64,000 nucleotides of DNA from Arcicella rigui (GTDB lineage Bacteria; Bacteroidota; Bacteroidia; Cytophagales; Spirosomataceae): the NCBI RefSeq assembly GCF_034929435.1, contig NZ_JAYFUM010000003.1, forward strand, positions 135,927 to 199,926, given 5' to 3'. How positions within the stretch are numbered: position 1 is the first letter of the stretch; the number at the start of each line of letters is the position of its first letter. Both the position numbers and the translations under genes were made by a program. Shown in pieces: positions 16,239 through 25,089 of this stretch. The notes below the pieces were generated by a model. That model did not search any database. It was not told the origin of the DNA and saw only the letters and a list, made by a program, of their open reading frames with translations.

Positions 16239-18773
16239 ATGTCGGAACAACATAGTAACATTATTTCAATTAACATTGAGGACGAAATGCGAGGAGCATA
16301 CATTGATTATTCAATGTCAGTTATCGTATCTCGTGCCTTACCAGATGTCCGTGATGGATTAAAACCTGTTCACCGCCGAGTACTTTTTGGAATGGATGAA
16401 TTAGGGGTAAATTACAACAAAGCCTATAAAAAATCAGCCCGTATTGTTGGAGAAGTGATGGGGAAATTTCACCCACATGGTGATGCCTCAGTTTATGATA
16501 CGATGGTAAGAATGGCACAAGAGTGGTCATTGAGGTATCCATTAGTGGATGGGCAAGGTAACTTTGGTTCGGTTGATGGCGACTCTCCAGCAGCAATGCG
16601 TTATACAGAGGCTCGTTTAAAACGTATTGCCGAAGAACTCTTAGGCGACTTAAACAAAGATACTGTTGATTTCCAGAACAATTTTGACGATTCTCTTCAA
16701 GAACCAACAGTTCTTCCTTCTAAAATTCCCAACCTTTTATTGAATGGTACTTCGGGTATTGCTGTGGGTATGGCTACCAATATGGCACCACACAATTTAT
16801 CAGAAGTAGTTGATGGTATTATTGCCTTTATCGACGACAGAGATATAACTGTTGAAGGTTTGATGCAATACATCAAAGCACCAGATTTCCCTACTGGCGG
16901 TACTATTTATGGTATTTCGGGTATCAAAAATGCTTTCGCTACTGGTCGTGGGAGAATCGTAGTGCGTGGAAATGCTAATTTTGAAACAACTAAAACAGGT
17001 AAAGAACAAATCGTTGTTTCTGAAATTCCATACATGGTCAATAAAGCATCATTGATTAAACAATGTGCTGATTTGGTAAATGAGAAAAAAATTGAAGGTA
17101 TTTCAGAAATTAGAGATGAATCTGACCGTGATGGTATGCGTATCGTTTTCGATTTGAAAAGAGATGCAGTACCAAATGTGGTTTTGAATAACCTTTATAA
17201 GCAAACGGCTTTACAGTCTTCATTCTCTGTAAATAATGTTTGTTTAGTAAAAGGTCGTCCTTACACGCTTACCCTGAAGGATTTGATTCATTATTTCGTT
17301 GAACACAGAAACGAAGTAGTGGTACGTCGTACTCAGTATGATTTACGTGAAGCTCAAAAAAGAGCTCATATTTTAGAAGGCTTCATTATTGCATTAGATA
17401 ATTTAGATGCAGTTATTAAACTTATCCGTGAATCACGTGACCCACATACGGCTCAAATAGGTTTGATGGAGCAATTTAATCTTTCTGAAATTCAGTCAAA
17501 AGCAATTCTTGAAATGCGTCTTCAACGCCTTACTGGTATGGAGCGTGATAAAATTATTGCTGAATATGAAGAGATTAAACGTTTGATGGATGATTTACAA
17601 GATATTTTGAACAGACCAGAACGTCAGTTACAAATTATCAAAGATGAATTAAAAGAAATCAAAGAACGTTATGGCGATGCTCGTCGTACTCAAATCAACA
17701 TGACAGATGATGAATTCTCGATTGAAGATATGATTGCCGATGAGGAAATGTTAATAACAGTTTCTAATCAAGGATACATCAAGCGTACTCCAATTAGCGA
17801 ATACAAAGCTCAAGGAAGGGGAGGAGTAGGTTCTCGTGCAGTTGCTACAAAAGATAGCGACTATACAGAACACCTATTTACTGCAACCATGCACAACTGG
17901 TTGTTATTCTTTACTGAAAGTGGAAAATGTTTCTGGTTAAGAGTTTATGCTGTACCAGAAGGACAAAAAACAGCTAAGGGAAGACCAATTCAAAACTTGA
18001 TGAACATTGAGAGCGGGGATTCAATCCGTGCCGTAATTAATGTGAAGTCACTTACAGACCCAGACTATATCAACAATAACTTTATTGTGATGTGTACTGA
18101 GGATGGAACTATCAAGAAGACAACTTTAGAGGCTTACTCTCGTCCACGCCAGAATGGTATTATTGCCATTACTATTCGTGAAAATGATAGATTATTGGAT
18201 GTTGCTTTGACAAATGGTAATAATCATATTATTATTGCGACAAATACTGGACGTTCGGTTCGTTTTGAAGAATCACGTGTTCGCCCGATGGGTCGTTCTG
18301 CAGCAGGGGTGAAGGGTATTTGGCTTGACGAAACCCTTACTTCTGAAAAGGCAATCGGTATGGTTTGTATCGAAAACCCTGAAACACAACAATTATTAGT
18401 AGTTTCAGAAAAAGGTTTTGGTAAACGCTCAGATGTTGAAGATTATCGCTTGACCAACCGTGGCGGAAAAGGAGTGAAGACACTTAACTTAACCGAGAAA
18501 ACAGGTAACTTGGTGGCAATCAAAGAAGTAACAGACAGTAATGACTTAATGATTATTACTAAATCTGGTATTTTAATTAGAATTGCCGTTGCCGATTTAC
18601 GTGTAATGGGAAGAAATACACAAGGAGTAAAATTAATTCGTTTGAAAAACGAATCTGATGAAATTTCTTCGGTAACTAAAATTGTAAAAGACCCAGAAGA
18701 AGAAGCAGTAACAGTTACTCCGATTGAAGATATGACTTCAACTTCAGGTGAAGAAATTCCAACACAAGAATAA
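16239..18773 (+). CDS. gyrA: DNA gyrase subunit A
   Basis: An 844-residue type II topoisomerase breakage/rejoining subunit. The catalytic tyrosine is Y122 in AAMRYTEARL. The quinolone-resistance region reads HPHGDASVYD at 78-87, giving alanine at the position equal to E. coli Ser83. The C-terminal beta-pinwheel carries a GyrA-box-like QGRGGVG and several later repeats (NRGGKGVKT, GRNTQGVKL). The tail is acidic. Full length and in frame. It works with GyrB to supercoil DNA; gyrB is not in this window. Confidence 0.97.
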   Translation: MSEQHSNIISINIEDEMRGAYIDYSMSVIVSRALPDVRDGLKPVHRRVLFGMDELGVNYNKAYKKSARIVGEVMGKFHPHGDASVYDTMVRMAQEWSLRYPLVDGQGNFGSVDGDSPAAMRYTEARLKRIAEELLGDLNKDTVDFQNNFDDSLQEPTVLPSKIPNLLLNGTSGIAVGMATNMAPHNLSEVVDGIIAFIDDRDITVEGLMQYIKAPDFPTGGTIYGISGIKNAFATGRGRIVVRGNANFETTKTGKEQIVVSEIPYMVNKASLIKQCADLVNEKKIEGISEIRDESDRDGMRIVFDLKRDAVPNVVLNNLYKQTALQSSFSVNNVCLVKGRPYTLTLKDLIHYFVEHRNEVVVRRTQYDLREAQKRAHILEGFIIALDNLDAVIKLIRESRDPHTAQIGLMEQFNLSEIQSKAILEMRLQRLTGMERDKIIAEYEEIKRLMDDLQDILNRPERQLQIIKDELKEIKERYGDARRTQINMTDDEFSIEDMIADEEMLITVSNQGYIKRTPISEYKAQGRGGVGSRAVATKDSDYTEHLFTATMHNWLLFFTESGKCFWLRVYAVPEGQKTAKGRPIQNLMNIESGDSIRAVINVKSLTDPDYINNNFIVMCTEDGTIKKTTLEAYSRPRQNGIIAITIRENDRLLDVALTNGNNHIIIATNTGRSVRFEESRVRPMGRSAAGVKGIWLDETLTSEKAIGMVCIENPETQQLLVVSEKGFGKRSDVEDYRLTNRGGKGVKTLNLTEKTGNLVAIKEVTDSNDLMIITKSGILIRIAVADLRVMGRNTQGVKLIRLKNESDEISSVTKIVKDPEEEAVTVTPIEDMTSTSGEEIPTQE

Positions 18774-18868
18774 TACAAATTAAATATAGTGTTTTTGTAG
18801 AATCGTATCGCTGATGCGGTTCTACTTTCTTTCAATTAAATAAATCGTAACCATTCCCAATCAAAACA

Positions 18869-20347
18869 ATGAAAAAAATCACACTTGCTCTTTTTGCAAT
18901 ACTGATGACAGCAGGAGCAGCGAACGCCCAGCAAATGGACAAATTGATGATAGAGGCAAATCGCAAAACGATTTCCGAAGCCGTTAAGAAAGCCGATGCA
19001 GCAGTTCTTAAAAAAGACTCTATTAAAGCAAAAACTTGGTTAGTTCGTGGAGAAGCTTACTTAGATCTTGCTAATTCTCAGGATTCTGTATTGACAAAAA
19101 CTGAACCTTTAGCTGCCTATAAAGCGGTTGAATTCTTCAAAAAAGCGATTGCTCTTGATGCAAAAGATGGGGGAGTGGCTTCTTTGGCAAAAAAATACCT
19201 TTTATTAACAGTAGGTAAAGACGGAAAACCAGAACAAGAAGGACAAAAAACTTTTAGTGCTTTCATGAACGCTGGTATTGTGAAGTATCAAGCTAAAGAT
19301 TTCTCTGGTGCTGTGAAAGATTTGAAAATGGCTTCTGAAATTAGTCCAAAAGATACTACGGCTGCCATGTACACAGGCGTAATTGGTCAATTGGCTAAAG
19401 ATGATGCTTCGGCAAAATTAGGTTTTGAAAAATTCATTGATTTAGGTGGTAAAGACCCTGCGATTGTGTATGCACTTGCTCAGATTTACAGAGCTGAAAA
19501 CAACGAAGAAAAAGCATTGGCTACTATCGAGAAAGGTATTGCATTACATCCAAACAACAAAGATTTGAAATCAGAAAAAATCAATATGTTGTTGGCTTTC
19601 AAAAAAGTAGATTTAGCGATTAAAGAATTAGAAACAGCCATTGCTAAAGGAACAAGTAGCCCACAAGAAATCTTGAACTTAGGTATTTTATATGAAAACA
19701 AAGCTCAAGAATTTGCTCCAGAAATCCGTTCTTTGAAAGAGTCGATTACAGATAACAGTGTTGACCTTATCAATAAAAAGATTCAAGCACAAAAAGATAA
19801 AGTAGCTGCTTTCGACGAAGAAATCAAACGTTTGTCTGATAAAATCAAGAAAGACCCTAAAACTGCAACGGCTTCAAAAAAATCATTAGCACAAGTAAAA
19901 GCTTCACAAGATGAACAAAAAGCTGAATTAGCTAAATTGAACGAAGAAGCAGCGAAACAAGCATCAAACGGTGTAAATGTAGAAGACTTAAAGAAAAAGT
20001 TAGCAGAAGCAGAAGCAAAACAAAAAGCAGCAAAAGCATCAGCATTAGGATATTATGTTAAATCTTTAGAATTAGATCCTAACAACTACGATGTAAACTT
20101 CAACTTAGGAGTAATGAACTTTAACGAGGCTGTTGAAATCAAAAAACAAGTTGATTCAATGGACATGAATACTTATAAGACAGAAGGAAAGAAAGTAGAG
20201 GAATTAGCTGAGAAAAAATTCAAAGAAGCTTTACCATATTTCGAGAAAGCTTATTCAATCAAGCAAGAAGATGATTTGAAAGCAAGCTTAAGAAGTTTGT
20301 ATCAAATCTTGAAAATGGAAGATAAATTGAAAGCTTTAGGAGAATAA
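18869..20347 (+). CDS. Exported tetratricopeptide-repeat protein
   Basis: A 492-residue protein with a signal peptide (MKKITLALFAILMTAGAANA, residues 1-20). TPR-like helical hairpins cover ~30-265 (for example KYQAKDFSGAVKDLKMASEI and NNEEKALATIEKGIALHP). A charged coiled coil rich in Lys/Glu/Ala follows at ~285-395, then another TPR near the C terminus (ALGYYVKSLELDPNNYDVNFNLG). Probably a periplasmic scaffold. No enzymatic motif. It follows gyrA by 95 bases and ends at a clear terminator. I do not recognise a specific family. Confidence 0.85.
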   Translation: MKKITLALFAILMTAGAANAQQMDKLMIEANRKTISEAVKKADAAVLKKDSIKAKTWLVRGEAYLDLANSQDSVLTKTEPLAAYKAVEFFKKAIALDAKDGGVASLAKKYLLLTVGKDGKPEQEGQKTFSAFMNAGIVKYQAKDFSGAVKDLKMASEISPKDTTAAMYTGVIGQLAKDDASAKLGFEKFIDLGGKDPAIVYALAQIYRAENNEEKALATIEKGIALHPNNKDLKSEKINMLLAFKKVDLAIKELETAIAKGTSSPQEILNLGILYENKAQEFAPEIRSLKESITDNSVDLINKKIQAQKDKVAAFDEEIKRLSDKIKKDPKTATASKKSLAQVKASQDEQKAELAKLNEEAAKQASNGVNVEDLKKKLAEAEAKQKAAKASALGYYVKSLELDPNNYDVNFNLGVMNFNEAVEIKKQVDSMDMNTYKTEGKKVEELAEKKFKEALPYFEKAYSIKQEDDLKASLRSLYQILKMEDKLKALGE

Positions 20348-20680
20348 TTAAAATTTTCATAATTCTATATTCAAAAGCCTTGAACGTTTTAGTTCAAGGC
20401 TTTTTTTATGCTATTTGATGAGTGTTTTGATATTAAAATGTTTTATTTAACATAATGTAAATTATACAACATTTATTTTTTAGATTTACGTGTGTATTTA
20501 TAGCTATTAATTGATGAATATAGAAGAGATAAGTATCTGAAAAGAAGAACGTTGAATTAATTCATTTTATGAAGAAATCAATTGTGAAGTCAGTGAGAAT
20601 TGAATAAAATCAAATGAGTAAAGCATCTGAGCGATTATGAGCAAAATAATTCAGCAAAAATTGCCCAGATGCTGACATTT
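20348..20680. other. Intergenic region between the TPR gene and the MazG-like gene
   Basis: 333 AT-rich bases between convergent genes. It contains the TPR terminator at 20373-20408 and a second stem-loop with arms 20622-20632 and 20663-20673 (10 of 11 pairs) just after the MazG-like stop. No gene is seen. Confidence 0.65.
20373..20408 (+). terminator. Rho-independent terminator of the TPR gene
   Basis: Perfect 13-base arms (AAAAGCCTTGAAC and its complement) with a 6-base loop, followed by a run of seven or more T. Confidence 0.9.
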
Positions 20681-21151
20681 TTATGAAAGAATGATACTTT
20701 TCAAATCCGCTGGTGAGTATCCGATGGATTTCAAAACTTTGTTATCAGAAATTCTATACACTAAATACTTATCACCATCTTTCACGATTTGTGCCTCAGT
20801 TCCATCTTTAGCTAAATAATGATTTACCGTCGCTTCTGCCTCTTCATAGCTTGCACAGGCTTTCGACATATTAGAACGATGTACTTCGTTAAAAAGCGAT
20901 ACAAACTTATTACCTAAGCCGAATTCAAGTACTGCACCAGAGAGTACATACTGAATATCACAAAGAGCATCAGCAATTTCTACAATATCATTGGCTTCAA
21001 TGGCAGCTTGTAATTCTTTAAGTTCTTCTGCAATTAAGTTCACTCTTAGTTTGCAGCGTTCAGATGATGGAATTTGTGGGGTTTCAAGTACAGGAGCTTT
21101 AAAAGTGTGATGAAACTCAGACACTTGATTGAGCGAGTCGATAGATTGCAT
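20681..21151 (-). CDS. MazG-like nucleotide pyrophosphohydrolase family protein
   Basis: A 156-residue all-alpha NTP-pyrophosphatase-type protein. The metal-binding pattern is visible: EELKELQAAIEA (first Glu pair), then EIADALCDIQYVLSG (E and D of the second helix). NEVHRSNMSKA matches the conserved C-terminal helix of this group. The last ~50 residues form a small extra strand region (GDKYLVYRISDNKVLK). Such enzymes hydrolyse nucleoside triphosphates to monophosphates, often as house-cleaning. It lies alone, with 582 bases of non-coding DNA upstream. Confidence 0.85.
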   Translation of the reverse strand: MQSIDSLNQVSEFHHTFKAPVLETPQIPSSERCKLRVNLIAEELKELQAAIEANDIVEIADALCDIQYVLSGAVLEFGLGNKFVSLFNEVHRSNMSKACASYEEAEATVNHYLAKDGTEAQIVKDGDKYLVYRISDNKVLKSIGYSPADLKSIILS

Positions 21152-21733
21152 GGTTGATTTTTAAATTAAAGATTACACAAAATTACATAAAACTATCTAT
21201 ATAAATTGTATTGATTCAGATTGTGAAATTGTTTCACGGATGAAACTTATTTTTATTTACGTAAGTGCCTTATTTTCAGTAAGTTACATATTCACGTGGA
21301 ACAGTAGGTTTTAAATGGCTGATTTACAGACACTTGTCTTTAATTAGGAGTGTGGTTTTGTTAATTGCCTATTTGTATAAACCTATCAGGAGAGAAGAAA
21401 TTTATGTATGAATAAGCTATGAAAATAGGAGAAAATAGATTGAATAGAGATATATTAATTTAGCGAGCAATTATCGCTTCATTGTAATTTTTCCTATTCC
21501 CTTTTTTATAAAAAAATTAACACCAAAGTAGATAGTTATTTTTTTCGAAATTTCATTTTTTAAAATGATGAATGTAGTGAAGGCAAACTATATCCTGTAA
21601 TCCAATTTTTGAAGCGAGTAGGAGTAAAAAAAAACAGAAAATCTCACCCTTTTTTCTTACTCCTATTATTTAGGAGTGCTTGCTCCTACTCTACTCTCAA
21701 AATACTTTCATTAGAATTGTACAATTTAGGACG
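21152..21733. other. Long intergenic region with a TAGGAGT repeat cluster
   Basis: 582 bases with no supportable gene. A -7-like box for the MazG-like gene is at 21178-21185 (minus strand). Near the right end, 21615-21700, copies of the 7-mer TAGGAGT or its complement occur around a pyrimidine tract (positions ~21617, 21660, 21671 and 21686). They can fold into alternative hairpins downstream of the XRE gene. Confidence 0.5.
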
Positions 21734-22210
21734 CTAAATAGGCTTACTTTCCATGAAAGTTCCATCGGTATAAAAGATAACAATTCGTTCAATTTGCTTT
21801 CCAGAAGGCAAAGGATTTTGAACAGTCGGACGCTCAATTTTTCGCCTCTGTGGGGGTGCTGGAGAGCTTATAATTGGCTGTACTGGACTTTGCTCAGGCT
21901 TACTTATTTTAGGCGATTCTGAGGCTTTTTTTTCAATGATAATCTCCTCATTGATGGATTGAGAGGACACCTTCGAACCACTATTTAGCGTTGAATTTGA
22001 CTGCTGAATTGGAGTATCAAAGAGTAGCCAATCTCTATCGATGTCTGGAAAAGCCCTTAAAATACGTTGGATAATATCTAAGCTGGGCTTATTTCTTCCT
22101 GATAAAATATGCGAAATACTACTTCTCTGAATCCCAATAGTGTCTGCAAAATAACTTGGAGAGAGTCCTTTATCTACAATAATTTGTTCAATTTTTTTAT
22201 TCAAGTCCAT
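21734..22210 (-). CDS. XRE-family helix-turn-helix regulator
   Basis: A 158-residue protein from the ATG at 22210; a TTG 17 codons upstream coincides with the -33 box, so it is not used. Residues 1-65 form a lambda-repressor-like HTH (LSPSYFADTIGIQRSSISHILSGRNKPSLDII). A Ser/Pro/Lys-rich linker follows, and the last ~20 residues form a conserved-looking tail (IVIFYTDGTFMESKP). No peptidase or dimerisation domain is seen. It has its own promoter and stands between long non-coding stretches. Targets are unknown. Confidence 0.88.
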   Translation of the reverse strand: MDLNKKIEQIIVDKGLSPSYFADTIGIQRSSISHILSGRNKPSLDIIQRILRAFPDIDRDWLLFDTPIQQSNSTLNSGSKVSSQSINEEIIIEKKASESPKISKPEQSPVQPIISSPAPPQRRKIERPTVQNPLPSGKQIERIVIFYTDGTFMESKPI

Positions 22211-22230
22211 GTTACAAATGTTATTATATA

Positions 22231-22261
22231 CAAATGTAATTATTTGCAGTAATATAATCAA
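22231..22261 (-). promoter_or_regulatory. Promoter of the XRE regulator
   Basis: Read on the minus strand: TTG at 22261-22259, 20 bases, TACATTTG at 22238-22231. Transcription should start near 22225, about 15 bases before the chosen ATG. Confidence 0.65.
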
Positions 22262-22353
22262 TCAAAAAGAGAGTTTATTTTTGTAAAATAATTTTGATTC
22301 TCTAAAAAGAGTTATTTACAAATGTATTTTTTGTAAGATTAAATCAAAATGTT

Positions 22354-23229
22354 CTATTTAATCTTGTAAATACCTTCTGATTTGATTAAAATTTTCTCTT
22401 CTCTAAATAATCCCCCTACACCTTTCTTGAAATCCTTTTTTGACATTTGTAAATTGGCGTAAATAACCTCAGAATCAGTCTTGTCTGTGTAAGGTAAGAA
22501 TCCGTTTTCTTCTGTAAGCTTGTTGTAAATTTGCTGTTTAATATTGTCAATTCTGTCAAATCCCTGCTTAACTAAAGAAATATCTATTTTTCCGTCTTCT
22601 CTAACTTTCTTTATGTATCCAATTGTAAACTCTCCAAATTTTACATCTTTAAATATTTCATTCTTGTAAATCACTCCTATTTTACAATTGTTTATAAGCA
22701 CCTTTACTCCTAAGTCTGTATATTCGTATGGAAGAATATCTACTTGTTGGTTATATTCTAATTGTATTTCATCTTTTGGTAAGAATTTATCAATTTTTGC
22801 GGAAGCAACAATTCTCTGAGTTTCTTCATCAACATAGATATAAACTAAATACGAGCGACCTACTCCCATCTTACTAAGCTGCTCTCCAAATGGAACGAGC
22901 AAATCTTTCATTAAGCCCCAATCCAAAAAGACGCCAAGTTTGCTAACATCTTTTACTTTTAAATAAGCAAATTCACCAACAGTTGCAAATGGTTTTAAAG
23001 TCGTTGCAATGAGTCTGTCTTCGGAATCACGATAAATAAAGACATCTAAAAATTGTCCTATTTGGGTACCTTCTGGAATATATACTCTTGGAATCAAAAT
23101 TTCTTCTCCATCGAAACCATCTAAGTACATCCCAAAATCTAACTCTTTTATTACTTCTAAGCGATTATATTTGCCCAATTGTAATGGTGCTTGTTCGTTA
23201 ATCATAGTATTGTTGTATTTAATATTCAT
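22354..23229 (-). CDS. S1-like RNA-binding protein, CvfB family
   Basis: A 291-residue protein (283 if the ATG at 23205 is used, which sits nearer the conserved start APLQLGKYNRLEVIK). It contains three S1-type OB-folds: ~15-70, ~75-140 (VGEFAYLKVKDVSKLGVFLDWGLMKDLLVPFGEQ) and ~150-225. A winged-helix-like C-terminal domain follows (YNKLTEENGFLPYTDKTDSEVIYANLQMSKKDFKKGVGGLFRE). This is the CvfB layout, a post-transcriptional regulator in Staphylococcus. The RNA targets here are unknown. Monocistronic. Confidence 0.88.
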   Translation of the reverse strand: MNIKYNNTMINEQAPLQLGKYNRLEVIKELDFGMYLDGFDGEEILIPRVYIPEGTQIGQFLDVFIYRDSEDRLIATTLKPFATVGEFAYLKVKDVSKLGVFLDWGLMKDLLVPFGEQLSKMGVGRSYLVYIYVDEETQRIVASAKIDKFLPKDEIQLEYNQQVDILPYEYTDLGVKVLINNCKIGVIYKNEIFKDVKFGEFTIGYIKKVREDGKIDISLVKQGFDRIDNIKQQIYNKLTEENGFLPYTDKTDSEVIYANLQMSKKDFKKGVGGLFREEKILIKSEGIYKIK

Positions 23230-23305
23230 TACAAAGTTCTCAATTTAAAATGAGACTCCTTACTCTAAGATTTGTATAATTTAAAGTATATATACCAAAA
23301 TATGT

Positions 23306-23345
23306 GTCACGCTAATAGAATGATTGTTCAGTCTATTAGCGTGAC
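23306..23345. repeat. Perfect 14-base inverted repeat between dapD and the CvfB-like gene
   Basis: Arms GTCACGCTAATAGA (23306-23319) and its exact complement (23332-23345) flank a 12-base loop. There is no T-run on either side, and dapD already has its own terminator at 23459-23487. It lies about 75 bases upstream of the CvfB-like start, so an operator or a structured leader is possible. Confidence 0.7.
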
Positions 23346-23455
23346 TTAATAGTTATAACATTTCTATTTCTTTTTCATTCTGAGCGATGCTAAATCATAA
23401 TATGAGGTATTGTATTACTCACACTGATAATTGAGCTTAGAGAGCCTATTAACGC

Positions 23456-23490
23456 AAAAAAAGGCCGAGATTAATTCTCGGCCTTTTCAC
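23456..23490 (-). terminator. Terminator of dapD
   Basis: Stem AAAAGGCCGAGA / TCTCGGCCTTTT (23459-23470 and 23476-23487), 5-base loop, with a seven-base U-run on the minus transcript, 25 bases after the dapD stop. Confidence 0.92.
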
Positions 23491-23514
23491 TTTATTTGTT
23501 TAATAAAATTTCAA

Positions 23515-24333
23515 TTAAACAACAACATTGTTTTCTCTGAGTGCTTGATTTAATGAAGTTTTTAAATCAGTACTTTCTTTTCTTTTTCCAATAATCAAAG
23601 CACAAGGAACATTGTATTCACCAGCAGCAAATTTTTTGGTTAAACTCCCCGGAATTACTACACTGTTCTCAGGAACAAATCCGATATATTCAACTGGTTC
23701 ATCACCTGTCACATCAATAATTTTCGAACTTCCAGTGATAGTAACACCAGCACCAAGTACAGCTCTTTTACCAATTCTAGCTCCTTCAACTACAATACAC
23801 CGAGAGCCAATAAATGCTCCGTCCTCAATAATTACTGGAGCTGCTTGAGGTGGTTCTAATACTCCACCAATACCTACTCCCCCACTTAAATGCACATCTT
23901 TACCAATTTGAGCACAGCTTCCAACAGTAGCCCAAGTGTCAACCATAGTACCAGAATCAACGTAAGCACCAATATTTACATACGATGGCATCATGATTAC
24001 TCCTTTTGCTAAAAAAGCTCCATAACGAGCCACAGCAGGCGGAACAACCCTAACACCCAATGAAGCATAATTATTCTTAAGTTTCATTTTATCATGAAAT
24101 TCAAAAATACCCACCTCTTGAACTTGCATTTGACGAATAGGGAAATACATAACAATTGCTTTCTTTACCCATTCATTTACTGTCCAAGAACCATCTTCAT
24201 TTGGGTGTGCAGTACGTAATTCACCTTTATCTACTTTTTCAACTATGGTCTCAATAGCAGTTTTGGTTTCTTCTGATGCTCTTAATGCTGGATTATCCCA
24301 AGCATTTTCAATGATTTGTTTTAAATCTTCCAT
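23515..24333 (-). CDS. dapD: 2,3,4,5-tetrahydropyridine-2,6-dicarboxylate N-succinyltransferase
   Basis: A 272-residue enzyme of the succinylase branch of lysine and diaminopimelate synthesis. It has the left-handed parallel beta-helix of hexapeptide repeats (VNIGAYVDSGTMVDTWATVGSCAQIGKDVHLSGGVGIGG is diagnostic). The N-terminal helical domain and the C-terminal extension are of normal length. It supplies meso-diaminopimelate for peptidoglycan. It stands alone, with a strong terminator. Confidence 0.97.
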   Translation of the reverse strand: MEDLKQIIENAWDNPALRASEETKTAIETIVEKVDKGELRTAHPNEDGSWTVNEWVKKAIVMYFPIRQMQVQEVGIFEFHDKMKLKNNYASLGVRVVPPAVARYGAFLAKGVIMMPSYVNIGAYVDSGTMVDTWATVGSCAQIGKDVHLSGGVGIGGVLEPPQAAPVIIEDGAFIGSRCIVVEGARIGKRAVLGAGVTITGSSKIIDVTGDEPVEYIGFVPENSVVIPGSLTKKFAAGEYNVPCALIIGKRKESTDLKTSLNQALRENNVVV

Positions 24334-25089
24334 TAAACTAAGCGACTTTTTTGTCTTAAATTAAAATACAAAGTAAATACATTTATATCAAAACATGAAT
24401 TTTATCGTAAACTATTCAATCAATAAGCAATGAATTAAGATTATTAAGTAAAAGTTTATATAAAATTTGTTAAAAAACTGATTTTTAAGTTATTATGTTA
24501 TTAAAATTTGACATTTTAAAGACTGCTCAAAATATAATTTGGCAAAACAGCTATCTTTTTATGCGACAATTTGTCAGTTTTCAATATGGAATTACTTTAT
24601 TCCTGAGTAAACTTTTTAAATGACTACATAAGCTACCGTATAATTGCTTGATTAATCTTTCTGATAAGAATAGCTATGTTTTCTATTTATGAAGTGATAT
24701 TTACTAATGCTATTTAGTAAATATATAAAATATATCTGCCGCCTCTCTCCTTTTTATTCTAATCAATTCGTTTATTAAGCTTCTATTATGTCCTACTTGG
24801 AGTCAAATACTATCTTTTGATAGATTCATTTGCTGAATGATTTTCATATCTAATATTTACGAGTTATAGGTTTTTTGTGTATGGAGAGTAGTTGATATTA
24901 GCAACAGGAGTAACAATAGCTATTATTTTTAGCAATTATATCTTAAAATTTAGCTTTTTACTAATTATACTAACTAAAATTACTAATATAGTTAACTTTA
25001 TTTTATAATCGCTTATTTTTTGTTTATTATCTACTTATCCTGTATTTTTGTGTAGTAGTATATAATTAATCATTATCCCTTATTTTAAA
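24334..25089. other. Long AT-rich divergent intergenic region between dapD and gapA
   Basis: 756 bases, richer in A and T than the surroundings, between outward-facing genes. I could support only the gapA promoter at 25019-25050. Short frames are all interrupted within about 20 codons. I see no tRNA or other structured RNA by eye, but an unrecognised small RNA cannot be excluded. Confidence 0.6.
25019..25050 (+). promoter_or_regulatory. Promoter of gapA
   Basis: TTTG at 25019-25022, exactly 20 bases, TATTTTTG at 25043-25050. A full match to the Bacteroidota consensus, predicting a 5' leader of about 34 bases. Confidence 0.8.

Noticed and set aside
16321..16707. A 128-codon frame antisense to the 5' part of gyrA
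   Set aside because: Opposite the most conserved part of gyrA; Cys/His/Leu-rich translation typical of shadow frames.
18443..18835. A 130-codon frame antisense to the 3' end of gyrA
   Set aside because: It lies almost wholly opposite a well-supported conserved gene and its translation shows no recognisable domain; a shadow of gyrA codon use.
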